Part shown: piece by piece, positions 15,617-24,544 of the stretch
How the letters are laid out: every line of letters begins with the position of its first letter
Numbering within the stretch: position 1 is the first letter of the stretch
From: CAG-390 sp045531455
GTDB lineage: Bacteria; Bacillota; Clostridia; Oscillospirales; CAG-272
Length of the DNA stretch: 30,814 bases
Assembly: GCA_045531455.1 (NCBI GenBank)
Contig: JAZSEA010000002.1
Span: forward strand, 1-30,814
Direction: 5' to 3'
Made by a program: the position numbers and the translations under genes
Notes under the pieces: generated by a model
Told to the model about the DNA's origin: nothing
The model's database searches: none
What the model saw: the letters and a program-made list of their open reading frames with translations, nothing else

Positions 15617-15832
15617 ATGGCTGCAAGCTATAAGAAACTTTTTAAGCTACTTATCGATCGCGAAATGAAGAGTAAAGAGCTCGCTGCAAAAGCAGGTATT
15701 AGCCCTGCTACGCTCGCGAAGATGAAGAAGGATGGCGCAACAGTATCAAGCGATGTGCTTGTGAAAATCTGTACGGCTCTTGATTGCAAGTTGGATGATA
15801 TCGTTGAAATCATCCCCGAGGAAGATTGCTAA
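15617..15832 (+). CDS. Small XRE-type regulator (C-protein-like)
   Basis: A 71-aa protein consisting of one Cro/C1 helix-turn-helix (ELAAKAGISPATLAKMKKDG, then SSDVLVKICTALDCKLDDIVEI), similar to YozG-type regulators. Small XRE proteins next to restriction-modification genes often act as controller proteins that delay endonuclease synthesis; here the gene directly precedes the methyltransferase. GAGGTGA supports ATG 15617 over GTG 15608. Confidence 0.8.
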   Translation: MAASYKKLFKLLIDREMKSKELAAKAGISPATLAKMKKDGATVSSDVLVKICTALDCKLDDIVEIIPEEDC

Positions 15833-15856
15833 AATTACAAAAGTTGAGGTTAAACC

Positions 15857-17152
15857 ATGAAAAAAGAAATTAGATTCATCGATCTGTTTGCTGGAATTGG
15901 TGGTATTCGTAAAGGCTTTGAGTTAGCCTGTGCTGAAGCGGGATATGAAACGAAATGCGTCTTCACATCGGAAATAAAGCCTTACGCTATTGATGTGTTA
16001 AATCAAAACCATCCTCAGGAAACAGTAAACGGAGACATCACAAAAGTCGATGAAAAAGATATGCCAGATTTTGAATTCCTTCTGGCCGGTTTTCCTTGTC
16101 AGGCGTTTTCTGCAGCTGGAAAGAGACTGGGATTTCTTGATACAAGAGGTACGTTGTTCTTTGATGTTGAACGCATTTTAAAAGAAAAAAAGCCTTTTGG
16201 TTTTGTTCTTGAGAACGTCGAAGGTCTCGTTAATCATGATAAAGAGAATCCTAAAGATAAAATTGGAAGAACCCTTACAACAATACTTCAGCACCTTGAT
16301 GATTTAGGATATCATGTCACTTGGAGAGTTCTGAACGCAAAAGATTTTGAAGTGCCTCAAGATAGAAAAAGAATCTATATTGTGGGAACTAAAAAGGAAA
16401 AACCCAGTCTTGATAATTTCGTAATTAAGCATAAGAAATTAGGAGAGGTTCTCGAAACTGGGTTGCCTGTTTCGAATAGCAGATTCACGGAGCTTCTTTT
16501 GTCCCATTATACAGTTGAGGAATTGTATGGAAAATCCATTAAGGATAAAAGAGGTGGAGATAACAATATTCATAGCTGGGATATTGAATACAAAGGCGCA
16601 ATTTCTCCTCGCCAAATTGAGTTACTGAACAAAATGCTCAAGGAAAGAAGGAAGAAGAAGTGGGCTGAAATCTATGGCATTGACTGGATGGATGGAATGC
16701 CACTTACAATCGACTTTATTAAAACATTTTTCGATGATCCCAATCTTGAAGAAATGCTTGAAGATTTGGTAAAGAAGAAGTACGTTGTAAAAGAGCATCC
16801 CAAGAAAAAGATTGGAAATGTTCGGGTTCAAGATACCACGCTTCCGCTTGGCTATAACATAGTAGCCGGTAAAATGTCTTTTGAAGTTAGCAAAATACTC
16901 GATCCGAATGATATAGCACCTACGCTGGTAGCAATGGATATGCAGCATCTGTACGTTGTTGACGGAAAAGGATTGAGAACTTTGACGCTTAGAGAAGGAC
17001 TTCGTTTGTTTGGCTATCCCGATGATTACAAATTCGATGTTAAAATTGAAGATGGATATGATTTGCTCGGTAATACGGTAGTTGTGCCAGTTATCAAGGC
17101 TGTATCCGGAAGAGTAGTCGAATTGTTCGCAAAATATAATGAGGAGGAATAA
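15857..17152 (+). CDS. DNA cytosine-5 methyltransferase 1
   Basis: The 431-aa enzyme transfers a methyl group from S-adenosylmethionine to cytosine C5. Motif I is FAGIGG (11-16), motif IV GFPCQ with catalytic Cys81, motif VI ENVEG (about 119), motif VIII PQDRKRIYIVG, and motif X LLGNTVVVPVI near the end. The target recognition region lies between VIII and IX (about residues 190-330) and is long. It directly precedes the NgoBV-like endonuclease with 4 bp between the genes, so it should be the cognate protecting enzyme, probably for GGNNCC (inference from the endonuclease). Confidence 0.9.
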   Translation: MKKEIRFIDLFAGIGGIRKGFELACAEAGYETKCVFTSEIKPYAIDVLNQNHPQETVNGDITKVDEKDMPDFEFLLAGFPCQAFSAAGKRLGFLDTRGTLFFDVERILKEKKPFGFVLENVEGLVNHDKENPKDKIGRTLTTILQHLDDLGYHVTWRVLNAKDFEVPQDRKRIYIVGTKKEKPSLDNFVIKHKKLGEVLETGLPVSNSRFTELLLSHYTVEELYGKSIKDKRGGDNNIHSWDIEYKGAISPRQIELLNKMLKERRKKKWAEIYGIDWMDGMPLTIDFIKTFFDDPNLEEMLEDLVKKKYVVKEHPKKKIGNVRVQDTTLPLGYNIVAGKMSFEVSKILDPNDIAPTLVAMDMQHLYVVDGKGLRTLTLREGLRLFGYPDDYKFDVKIEDGYDLLGNTVVVPVIKAVSGRVVELFAKYNEEE

Positions 17153-17156
17153 AAAT

Positions 17157-17885
17157 ATGAAACTTACAGCACAAGAAATATTTGATAAGCTGATCAATGA
17201 GGAACAGATCAAAACAGTAAAAGGTCAGATTCGCTTTCATTTGGGCGATGTTAGCATAATTGTAAAGAAAAAGGATGTCGTAGGAAATATTGTGCAGGAG
17301 TGGCTTGAAGGTTGGCTTTTAGCGCGTGGTATCGAATATGATCCTAATCCTAACACACAGATGCCTCCTGATGTATACCTGAACCCTGAAGATCATACTA
17401 AAAATCTTTTGGAAGTAAAGGCTTTTAACAGAGAATCAAGCCCTGCGTTTGACATCGCTGATTTTAAGGCGTTTGTAAATGAGCTGATAGAAAAGCCTTA
17501 TCATTTGGACACTGACTTCTTGATCTTTGGATATGTCATGGATGAGGAAACGGGAGATGTTGTTATTAAAGATCTTTGGTTGAAGAAGATTTGGGAAATC
17601 ACAAAAACCATGGATAACTGGCCTATCACAGTTCAGTACAAAAATGGAATATTGCAGAAAATGCGTCCTGGAAATTGGTTTACCACTCGCGGAAATACCA
17701 AGATGTTTGAAAGCAAAGAGGACTACCTTGCCGCATTCGAGGAAACGATATACCAAAATCCCGAAACAAGATCTCAAGGAGCGCAGTGGAAGAATCGTTT
17801 CAAGAGAAGTTATAAGAATCACTATGGCGTAGATATTGATTTTCCGAAGTGGGATGAAATCAAAGCCAAGTATGGAAGATCGTAA
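17157..17885 (+). CDS. Type II restriction endonuclease, NgoBV/NlaIV-like
   Basis: The 242-aa protein resembles the NgoBV family, whose members cut GGNNCC. A PD-(D/E)xK active site is visible as PPD with Asp72, then LLEVK with Glu86 and Lys88. Lys/Arg-rich segments and an R-S-Q-G-A-Q-W-K-N-R-F pattern near the C-terminus fit the family as I remember it. GGAGGAA precedes ATG 17157. The 3' end overlaps the next methyltransferase by 14 bp. All catalytic residues look intact, so the system may be active. Confidence 0.8.
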   Translation: MKLTAQEIFDKLINEEQIKTVKGQIRFHLGDVSIIVKKKDVVGNIVQEWLEGWLLARGIEYDPNPNTQMPPDVYLNPEDHTKNLLEVKAFNRESSPAFDIADFKAFVNELIEKPYHLDTDFLIFGYVMDEETGDVVIKDLWLKKIWEITKTMDNWPITVQYKNGILQKMRPGNWFTTRGNTKMFESKEDYLAAFEETIYQNPETRSQGAQWKNRFKRSYKNHYGVDIDFPKWDEIKAKYGRS

Positions 17886-18852
17886 TACACAGAATTCAGC
17901 TGTGAAAGAGCAGATTAGAGTTTGTAGCTTGTTCAGCGGAATAGGCGGTATTGATCTTGGTTTTATTCAAGCTGGATTTCAGATCGTATGGGCAAACGAG
18001 TTCGATAAAGATGCGGCAAGAACATATAAACATAATTTCGGTTCAGAACATATTTGCGAAAAAGATATTCGGAACGTACAAGTCGAGGATATCACGGATT
18101 TTGATGTTCTTGTCGCTGGATTTCCGTGCCAACCCTTTTCGGTGTTAGGAAAACAACGCGGATTCGATGATCCGAGAGGGCAATTGTTTTTCGAGATCGC
18201 TCGGATTGTAAAAGAGAAACGACCACAAGTTGTTTTTCTTGAAAACGTGGCTAATCTTTTGGAACATGATGATGGCAAAACTTTCTTGGCCGTTTACAAT
18301 GCTCTTGTTCCTTACGGATATACTCTAAAATATCGTGTAATAGATGCGATTGATTATGGAAATATTCCGCAGCATAGAACAAGAATATTCATAGTAGCAT
18401 TTTTAGATAACGATAGGTGTGAACGATTTGCTTTCCCAGATGAGATCCGTCGTACCGTTAAGCTTAATGATGTTTTATACAAGCATCAGAAACATGACGA
18501 TAGTTATTATCTTACCGAGAAAGATCCGCTATATATACTTGCAAGTCAATATGCTAAAGACAGCACTGCATTATATCAGTATCGTGAAGCTAATAAAGGT
18601 TATAGCATTCACCGCGTTTGTCCGACTTTAGTTGCAAGTATGGGAGTACATCCGGAGCTAATCCCAATTGTGCGTGATGAATATGGGATCAGGAAAATCA
18701 CGCCATACGAATGTCTTGCTTTGCATGGATTTCCAAAGGAGTATCGTTTCCCGAAAATTTCGTTGGAGAGTGCCTATAAACAATGTGGCAATACTGTATG
18801 TGTGCCTGTTATCAGAAGAATAGCAGAACAGATCAAAAAAGTGATGGAATAA
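17872..18852 (+). CDS. DNA cytosine-5 methyltransferase 2
   Basis: A 326-aa enzyme with motif I FSGIGG (21-26), motif IV GFPCQ with catalytic Cys86, motif VI ENVAN, motif VIII PQHRTRIFIV and motif X QCGNTVCVPVIRRIA. It is shorter than methyltransferase 1, mostly in the target recognition region, so the two should have different specificities. ATG 17872 gives an N-terminus (EDRNTQNSAV) that leads directly into motif I; a TTG at 17836 would add 12 residues inside the endonuclease gene. It may serve the NgoBV-like enzyme as a second protector, or pair with the HNH gene that follows. Confidence 0.88.
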   Translation: MEDRNTQNSAVKEQIRVCSLFSGIGGIDLGFIQAGFQIVWANEFDKDAARTYKHNFGSEHICEKDIRNVQVEDITDFDVLVAGFPCQPFSVLGKQRGFDDPRGQLFFEIARIVKEKRPQVVFLENVANLLEHDDGKTFLAVYNALVPYGYTLKYRVIDAIDYGNIPQHRTRIFIVAFLDNDRCERFAFPDEIRRTVKLNDVLYKHQKHDDSYYLTEKDPLYILASQYAKDSTALYQYREANKGYSIHRVCPTLVASMGVHPELIPIVRDEYGIRKITPYECLALHGFPKEYRFPKISLESAYKQCGNTVCVPVIRRIAEQIKKVME

Positions 18853-18872
18853 ATTAGAGTGAGGTGATCAAG

Positions 18873-19631
18873 GTGATTACATTAGAAGAATTCTCGGCAT
18901 GGATGCGAGAGAACTCTACGCTGTCTGATAGCTCGGTTTACAAGTATACTCGAGCAGTAAATACTATTTCGAATGAAATGAAAGAGAAGGGCGTAATCAC
19001 CGAAAGCCTTCTTGCAATGTCGGCATTGCAGCTTGATATATTCGTTCCTCTCATTTTACATGATCCCGATTTTGTTGCCAAAAACAAACGAGGAGATCAC
19101 ATGTACAGCAATGCGCTTAAGCAGTACAGATTGTTCCGAAATGTTGAGACGGTAGAAAGCGTTGATCATGATGAAGTTACAAGCCTGATCGAAGGTTACG
19201 CCAACCTTCAAGAGACCGAGCGTAGCGCGATTGTGAAATCACGTATCGGACAAGGTTTGTTCAGAAAAGAACTTATTAAAAAGTACAACAGCAGTTGTGT
19301 TATTACTGGAATCAACGAAAAGAAGCTTCTTGTTGCAAGCCATATAAAACCCTGGGCTGTGTGCTCCAATGCAGAGCGACTCAGCGCTGAAAATGGTTTG
19401 CTGTTAAGTCCTACATTTGATAAGCTCTTCGATTGCGGATAAATTTCCTTTGCTGATTCAGGACGAATACTTATTTCTTCTCAGTTGTCTGCCGAGGTCG
19501 TTAGCAAACTACATATATCAGCGACAGATACATTTAACCTAAAAGTTTCGCAAGAGCTGAAGCAACATCTTGAATATCATCGTGATGTGGTGTTTATTAA
19601 GGTTAAGCATATTGATCGAAGAATTAGATAA
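18873..19631 (+). pseudogene. HNH endonuclease interrupted by one in-frame stop
   Basis: Reading starts at GTG 18873 after GAGGTGAT. The first 189 residues contain an HNH_2-type nuclease core: CVITGINEKKLLVASHIKPW with His157, then ENGLLLSPTFDKLFD with Asn174 and Asp183. After FDCG a TAA (19440-19442) stops translation, but the same frame continues for 62 codons to 19631 with typical family sequence (ISFADSGRILISS onwards). In homologues I know this place holds a bulky hydrophobic residue, so TAA probably arose from TTA, TTT or TAT. The gene is the natural endonuclease partner of methyltransferase 2. It looks freshly inactivated, unless the stop is read through. The N-terminal domain (1-110) is unrecognised. 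Confidence 0.75.
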
Positions 19632-19684
19632 TATTAAATATAAAATCATATAATAGTATATAGTATCAAAAGGAGTGTTTGAAT

Positions 19685-21106
19685 ATGGGATCAACAGTAA
19701 ACGTAAGTCCTACAAAAGAGTTTTTTGTAGAAATGCTAACTAGAGATATTGAATTAAATGATGCAATTCTTGATTTGCTTGATAATTGTTTGGATGGCGT
19801 TGTGCGGTTACGTGCACAAACACAAAAACTCCATAATTCTGATTTTTATGAATCGTATGGGGCAGATATATCTATATCAAATACAACGTTTACAATTAAA
19901 GATAATTGTGGCGGCATACCACGCGATAAGGCGGAGAATTATGCGTTTCGCATGGGGCGAGATGCTGTAGAGACTACGGATCAGCCTACCATTGGTATAT
20001 ATGGTATTGGAATGAAAAGAGCGATTTTTAAAATTGGAAAAGAAGCCGTTGTTCATACTTTTCATAAGGATGAAAGATATTCTGTTAAGATTCCAGCAAA
20101 TTGGGCTTCCACATCTGATTGGACTTTCCCAATCGAAGAGAATGATGAGGGTAATAGTTTGACCTCTAATGGAACTGAAATTCGAATTAGTGAACTTAAT
20201 GAAAGCATTCGCGAATTGTGGGGTACAAATGATAATTTGACTTCTTTTGTAGGGAGATTGAAAAAGGCAATTCAGGAAAGCTACAGTTTGATAATTCAAA
20301 AAGGGTTTACAATAAGAATTAATGGTGAAAAGGTTGATGCAAATCCTGTAGAGTTGTTAATTCAGAAAAATTCCGAAAAATCAGGGGTTAGACCATATAT
20401 TTTTACAGGAAAATTTGATGATGTTTCAGTAAAAATGGCGATAGGTTTTTATTCGCCTATGGCGTCAGATGATGAGATTGAAGAAATGAACGAAGCAAAA
20501 AGAACATCTTCCGATGCTGGTATAACTGTAGTTTGTAACGACAGAGTTGTTTTGTACAATGATAAAAGTGGATTGACTGGCTGGGGAACCAATGGCGTAC
20601 CTCATTACCATACTCAGTTTATTGGGATAAAAGGAATTGTTGTTTTTGAAAGCAATAAGCCGGGAGCTTTACCAATGACTACAACCAAAAGAGGCATTGA
20701 CCATTCTTCCAATTTGTATATTGCAATAAAAGATAAAATTTGTGAAGGATTAAAAATGTTTACAAACTATACAAACAAATGGAAAGGAAGAAATGTACAG
20801 GAAAGGGTTCACTCTACTTCAGCGGAAAGAATCAGTTATAACGATCTATTCTCTGAACAGGCAAAAAAGGATTTTGGTGTAGTATTAAGAACGGATCGCA
20901 GGAGCGGAGGGGAAACATATCGTCCTTCGCTGCCAATGCCTGAAAACGAAAAGCCGTACAAAGTTATACGTTTTTCCAAGGATTCAAAGGATATTAAGGT
21001 TTTGATACGTCATTTTTATGGCAATGAAGAAGAGAATATAAGTCCATCTGTGATCGGAGAAAAGTGTTTTGATAAAGTTTTATCCGAAGTCAAAGAAGAG
21101 GTGTAA
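19685..21106 (+). CDS. GHKL-type ATPase (MORC/MutL-like)
   Basis: The 473-aa protein has a GHKL ATP-binding fold. The N-box is seen in ELNDAILDLLDNCLDG, the G1 box as DNCGGI (about 73-78), the G2 box as IGIYGIGMKRAIFKIG (about 102-117) and a G3-like GTEIRIS (about 165). A second domain (about 210-380) resembles the S5-like transducer with a Lys in TTTKRGI. Prokaryotic MORC/MutL-like GHKL proteins linked to cytosine methyltransferases were described by Iyer, Abhiman and Aravind. AAGGAG is 9 nt before ATG 19685. The next gene starts 2 bp after the stop. DNA here is visibly more A/T-rich than in the mobilization module, which suggests separate acquisition. Confidence 0.8.
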   Translation: MGSTVNVSPTKEFFVEMLTRDIELNDAILDLLDNCLDGVVRLRAQTQKLHNSDFYESYGADISISNTTFTIKDNCGGIPRDKAENYAFRMGRDAVETTDQPTIGIYGIGMKRAIFKIGKEAVVHTFHKDERYSVKIPANWASTSDWTFPIEENDEGNSLTSNGTEIRISELNESIRELWGTNDNLTSFVGRLKKAIQESYSLIIQKGFTIRINGEKVDANPVELLIQKNSEKSGVRPYIFTGKFDDVSVKMAIGFYSPMASDDEIEEMNEAKRTSSDAGITVVCNDRVVLYNDKSGLTGWGTNGVPHYHTQFIGIKGIVVFESNKPGALPMTTTKRGIDHSSNLYIAIKDKICEGLKMFTNYTNKWKGRNVQERVHSTSAERISYNDLFSEQAKKDFGVVLRTDRRSGGETYRPSLPMPENEKPYKVIRFSKDSKDIKVLIRHFYGNEEENISPSVIGEKCFDKVLSEVKEEV

Positions 21107-21108
21107 TC

Positions 21109-22089
21109 ATGTCACAACCATTTTATCATTTGCGACCTAATAAGTATGTGGATCGTAGATTGTTTTTGAACGCAATAGATAGGATTGGGCAATTGTTTGA
21201 CTTGAAAAAACATCGTTATGTTGGATTTGGTTCGTATTTATTTGATGATTTTAAATTGTTTCATGACCGTCTTCAAATTGATAATATGATATCACTCGAA
21301 AGCGATATTGATAACTTTAAACGAGCAGAATACAATGTTCCGTATAATTGCATTACGGTCTTTAATCAGTCTAGTACGGATTTTATATCTAATGGTGAGT
21401 GGGGGGAGTATAACAACATTATATGGCTTGATTATACTTCTCCTAGGCAATTGTCTCAGCAATTTAGCGATGTTGCTTCTCTATCTAATCTCCTTTTACC
21501 ACATGATATTTTAAGAGTTACTTTAAATGCCAATGCTGGCACCCTTGGGGAATTGGGGAAAAACGGTGAGGATGTGTCTATAGGGCTTCAGAAACGAATG
21601 GACAAGTTCAAGACTCGTATGGGTGATTATATAGTGTCTGATATGAGAGAAGAGGATTTTAAAACAGATAATTATCCGATTCTCGTACTAAAATGTCTTA
21701 GAGCTTTGATTTGTAATTCATTTATAGAAACTAAAATGGATAAGCGATTCTTTGTTCCTCTTTTTTCTACGGTTTATCAAGACGGAGAACACAGAATGCT
21801 AACATTTACGGGGATTGTTTTAGATGATCATGATGAACATGCTCGACTTGAGGCTTTAATGCAGGATGTGTCGTTTGTGAACATGAAGTGGGACGAGCCC
21901 TCGTACATTAAAATTCCGGAGTTAACTGTTAAAGAAATGCTAACAATAAACAGAATGCTCCCTGGCGAGGAAGCCAAGGAGCAAATTAATAGTGAATTGG
22001 GTTTTGTTTTCGGGAACAATCTGGAAGAAATAGAAAGCTACATATCTTTTTACAAGTATTATCCAAGTTTTCATAGTGTCAGTTTTTGA
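21109..22089 (+). CDS. Putative methyltransferase-like partner of the GHKL ATPase
   Basis: The 326-aa product is not a family I know well. The N-terminal half reads like a Rossmann methyltransferase: YVGFGSYLFDDF (motif I-like glycine turn, about 38-49), MISLESD (motif II-like acid end), and IIWLDYTSP (motif IV-like, about 104-112). It may belong to the putative O-methyltransferase group (Methyltransf_35-like). A C-terminal half (about 200-326) has no recognised fold. No nuclease motif is evident. GAGGTG precedes the ATG, 2 bp after the GHKL stop, so both are made together. Its last 19 bp overlap the end of methyltransferase 3 on the other strand. Confidence 0.6.
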   Translation: MSQPFYHLRPNKYVDRRLFLNAIDRIGQLFDLKKHRYVGFGSYLFDDFKLFHDRLQIDNMISLESDIDNFKRAEYNVPYNCITVFNQSSTDFISNGEWGEYNNIIWLDYTSPRQLSQQFSDVASLSNLLLPHDILRVTLNANAGTLGELGKNGEDVSIGLQKRMDKFKTRMGDYIVSDMREEDFKTDNYPILVLKCLRALICNSFIETKMDKRFFVPLFSTVYQDGEHRMLTFTGIVLDDHDEHARLEALMQDVSFVNMKWDEPSYIKIPELTVKEMLTINRMLPGEEAKEQINSELGFVFGNNLEEIESYISFYKYYPSFHSVSF

Positions 22090-23207
22090 TATATTGCGGA
22101 TAGTACCTGTTCTGCAGCGATCGGAGATACGCTGTTACCAATTTGTCTGAAGCCATGCCAAATGGTTTCAGGCAATTGGTACCAATCAGGAAATCCTTGC
22201 AAGCGAGCCGCCTCGCGAGGTGTAATTACTCTAGCGTGCTTGTAGTGTATTGGTCTAACAGCTTGATAGCTGCCTTTGTCCGGGCCGGTACCAGCTCTCA
22301 AAGTAGGACAGAATCCGTTAGGTTTAAGCTTTGTGGATTTTGAAACCTTGTCTTGTTTTCCATATCCAAGACTTGCATATCTTTGTTGCACGGCATCAGA
22401 GTGTTTAGTGGGAATACATCCATTAACTAGATGCTTCTCTTGAAAAGTTTTGATATAAATTTGATTGCCAACTCCTTGAGGAATCACACCCGTAACTCTT
22501 TCGTAGAAAAATGTTGATTGAGTTCGCTTGCCATCCAAGTAAGCCTTGGTTATTTTTCTAGTATGAGGAGCATTATCGCGATATATGATACTATCCGGCA
22601 ATCCTTCTAGAGCCTGTTTAACTATGGTTTGTTTGGATTTGGGGACTTTTTTGCTTTCTATATCATCCTTTGTAAATGGAGATATTCTCGGATCGTTTCT
22701 ATATCCTATAAAGAAGATTCTGGTTCTAGTCGTAGGTGCGCCGTAATCACTTGCAACAATTTCTATTGGATCAAGCAATGTATACTCTTGTAAGTGGTTA
22801 AATGCCTCTTGACGTATGCTGTTGTATTTTTCATTCATGATTCCGGGCACGTTTTCTGCTAAAAAGAAAACAGGACGCAGTTCTTCCACAAGTTCGAAAA
22901 ATTTGATAAATAATCTATTTCGAATGTCATTGACATCACCTTGACCAATACTGCTAAACCCCTGGCAAGGTGGCCCACCGATAATTCCGATTAAATCGTT
23001 ATTAGCGATATTGCTTAATCTTAAAATGTCTGCTCCCGACAGAGTCATTATGTCTTGTTGGATATGAGTAGTGTTCGGAAAATTGGCGGCATGGGATGCC
23101 ATAGCATGTTTATCTTTTTCCACTGCTGCTCGAACATCAAATCCTGCTCTACACGCACCAAGACTTAAACCACCTGCACCTGCAAACAAGTCTATTACTG
23201 CTGGCAT
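22071..23207 (-). CDS. DNA cytosine-5 methyltransferase 3
   Basis: A 378-aa enzyme on the minus strand. Motif I is DLFAGAGG (6-13), motif IV GGPPCQGF with catalytic Cys81, motif VI AENVPG, motif VIII in APTTRTRIFFIGY (Gln replaced by Thr), and motif X QIGNSVSPIAAEQV. The PPCQGF form differs from the FPCQ form of the other two, so this is a separate lineage. It converges with the GHKL/methyltransferase-like pair and overlaps it by 19 bp. AGGAGGTG precedes its ATG. No endonuclease gene is next to it; the pair opposite is the likely partner. Confidence 0.9.
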   Translation of the reverse strand: MPAVIDLFAGAGGLSLGACRAGFDVRAAVEKDKHAMASHAANFPNTTHIQQDIMTLSGADILRLSNIANNDLIGIIGGPPCQGFSSIGQGDVNDIRNRLFIKFFELVEELRPVFFLAENVPGIMNEKYNSIRQEAFNHLQEYTLLDPIEIVASDYGAPTTRTRIFFIGYRNDPRISPFTKDDIESKKVPKSKQTIVKQALEGLPDSIIYRDNAPHTRKITKAYLDGKRTQSTFFYERVTGVIPQGVGNQIYIKTFQEKHLVNGCIPTKHSDAVQQRYASLGYGKQDKVSKSTKLKPNGFCPTLRAGTGPDKGSYQAVRPIHYKHARVITPREAARLQGFPDWYQLPETIWHGFRQIGNSVSPIAAEQVLSAIYQKLTL

Positions 23208-23238
23208 TCACACACCTCCTTCACAGCATTATCATTTT

Positions 23239-23267
23239 ATTATAACATAAAAATATGAACAATACAA
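23239..23267 (-). promoter_or_regulatory. Sigma-A promoter of methyltransferase 3
   Basis: On the minus strand, TTGTAT (23267 to 23262) and TATAAT (23244 to 23239) are 17 bp apart, about 30 bp before the start codon. Confidence 0.7.
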
Positions 23268-23322
23268 GCATATGGCGCAAAATAATAACAAAAAATTATT
23301 TGGAAAGTGACGGTGTTAAGGA

Positions 23323-23709
23323 ATGACCGAGGTGGTAGCCGCCCTCATATGGCAGGGCGATAAATTCATGATCTGCCAACGCCCAGCGCATAAGGCAAGA
23401 GGACTTCTTTGGGAATTTGTTGGCGGTAAGGTCGAGCCAAGTGAAACAAAAGAGCAGGCACTTATACGCGAGTGTAAAGAGGAACTTGATGTTCTTCTTT
23501 CTGTCGGAGATGTGTTTATGGATGTAGTTCACGAGTATCCCGACATAACGGTGCATCTGACTTTGTTCAATGCTACAATAGCCGAAGGCGAACCGCAGAA
23601 GCTGGAGCACAACGACATCCAATGGATTACGCCGAGTGAGATTCCAAACTATGAATTTTGCCCGGCGGATGAGGAAATACTTGCAAAGATTTGCGAGGTA
23701 TATAAATGA
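23323..23709 (+). CDS. Nudix hydrolase (MutT-like)
   Basis: The 128-aa protein carries a full Nudix box at residues 34-57 (GGKVEP, then REC-KEEL), the metal site that hydrolyses nucleoside diphosphates linked to another group. The N-terminus (VVAALIWQGDKFMICQRP) and length match MutT-type 8-oxo-dGTP pyrophosphatases, which clean damaged nucleotides. Only AAGGA directly abuts the ATG, so initiation may be weak or rely on the GGAAAG further up. Its stop overlaps the next ATG (ATGA). It heads a five-gene coupled string. Confidence 0.85.
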   Translation: MTEVVAALIWQGDKFMICQRPAHKARGLLWEFVGGKVEPSETKEQALIRECKEELDVLLSVGDVFMDVVHEYPDITVHLTLFNATIAEGEPQKLEHNDIQWITPSEIPNYEFCPADEEILAKICEVYK

Positions 23710-24077
23710 AAAACTATGAAACCGAAGCTCGCTCTCGTTGGGGTAACACCGATGCCTACCGTGAGCACGAGCAAAAAACAAAGAACTACATAAAAGAGAA
23801 GTGGGCAGAGGCAAACGATGGCATGATGGCGATTTTTGCCGAGTTCGCAGCCTGCAAGCAGAATTGCACAGAGGCTGATTCTAACGAAGCACAGGCACTT
23901 GTAATCAAGCTTCAGGCACACATAACCGCCAATTATTATACTTGCACAGACGAGATACTCGCAGGTCTTGGCAAGATGTATATTGCTGACGAACGATTCA
24001 AGAAGAACATTGACAAGTACGGTGAAGGAACTGCCGAGTTCGCAGCTGATGCGATTGAGGTTTACTGCCGAAAATGA
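23706..24077 (+). CDS. TipAS-domain protein (thiopeptide-binding-like)
   Basis: A 123-aa protein matching the C-terminal drug-recognition domain of TipA-type regulators: ARSRWGNTDAYREHEQKTKN near the start, then a Y-TCTDEILAGLGKMYIAD segment and FAADAIEVY. In full-length TipA this follows a MerR DNA-binding domain; here that domain is absent, so the protein could sequester an antibiotic rather than regulate. Overlaps both neighbours by 4 bp. Confidence 0.75.
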   Translation: MKNYETEARSRWGNTDAYREHEQKTKNYIKEKWAEANDGMMAIFAEFAACKQNCTEADSNEAQALVIKLQAHITANYYTCTDEILAGLGKMYIADERFKKNIDKYGEGTAEFAADAIEVYCRK

Positions 24078-24544
24078 GCACAAACAAATTCAACCTGTTT
24101 CTTGAAAATGCGCGGTTACTGTCTGACAAGTTTGGTATTGTTCCTCTGCTTTACGGCTCGCTCGGCTTGGAGTATCTGACAGGCGATGATCTCGGTGCGG
24201 ACGATATCGACATACTTGTTTCGCGTGTGTTCATCACCGATCGTTGGCAGGAGTTTAAGGCAGTTTTAGAAGAGCATGGATATGTTCTTGCAGATGAGCA
24301 TGAGCATACATTTGTGCGTGACGGTGCGGCGTATTCCTATGCCGATATCGAAGATCTCGAATCCTTTGCAGGTATCCGTATGAAAGATATCGAAATGCGC
24401 GAAACAGACGGCGTTCGCTTTTTGTTATTGTCGCTCGAACAGTATCTTGCTGTCTATCAAAAATCGAGCAAAGACGGTTACCGTGTGAACGTACGACAGA
24501 AAAAGGATGCCGATAAAATTAGATTTATTGAGAGCAATTTGTGA
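24074..24544 (+). CDS. Nucleotidyltransferase-fold protein
   Basis: A 156-aa protein with LLYGSLGLEYLTG followed by ADDIDIL. This G-S-x-x and D-x-D layout is that of nucleotidyltransferases such as MNT and aminoglycoside adenylyltransferases. Public records often call such proteins phosphoribosylanthranilate isomerase, which the sequence does not support. The substrate is unknown. Overlaps the preceding gene by 4 bp. Confidence 0.65.
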   Translation: MSTNKFNLFLENARLLSDKFGIVPLLYGSLGLEYLTGDDLGADDIDILVSRVFITDRWQEFKAVLEEHGYVLADEHEHTFVRDGAAYSYADIEDLESFAGIRMKDIEMRETDGVRFLLLSLEQYLAVYQKSSKDGYRVNVRQKKDADKIRFIESNL

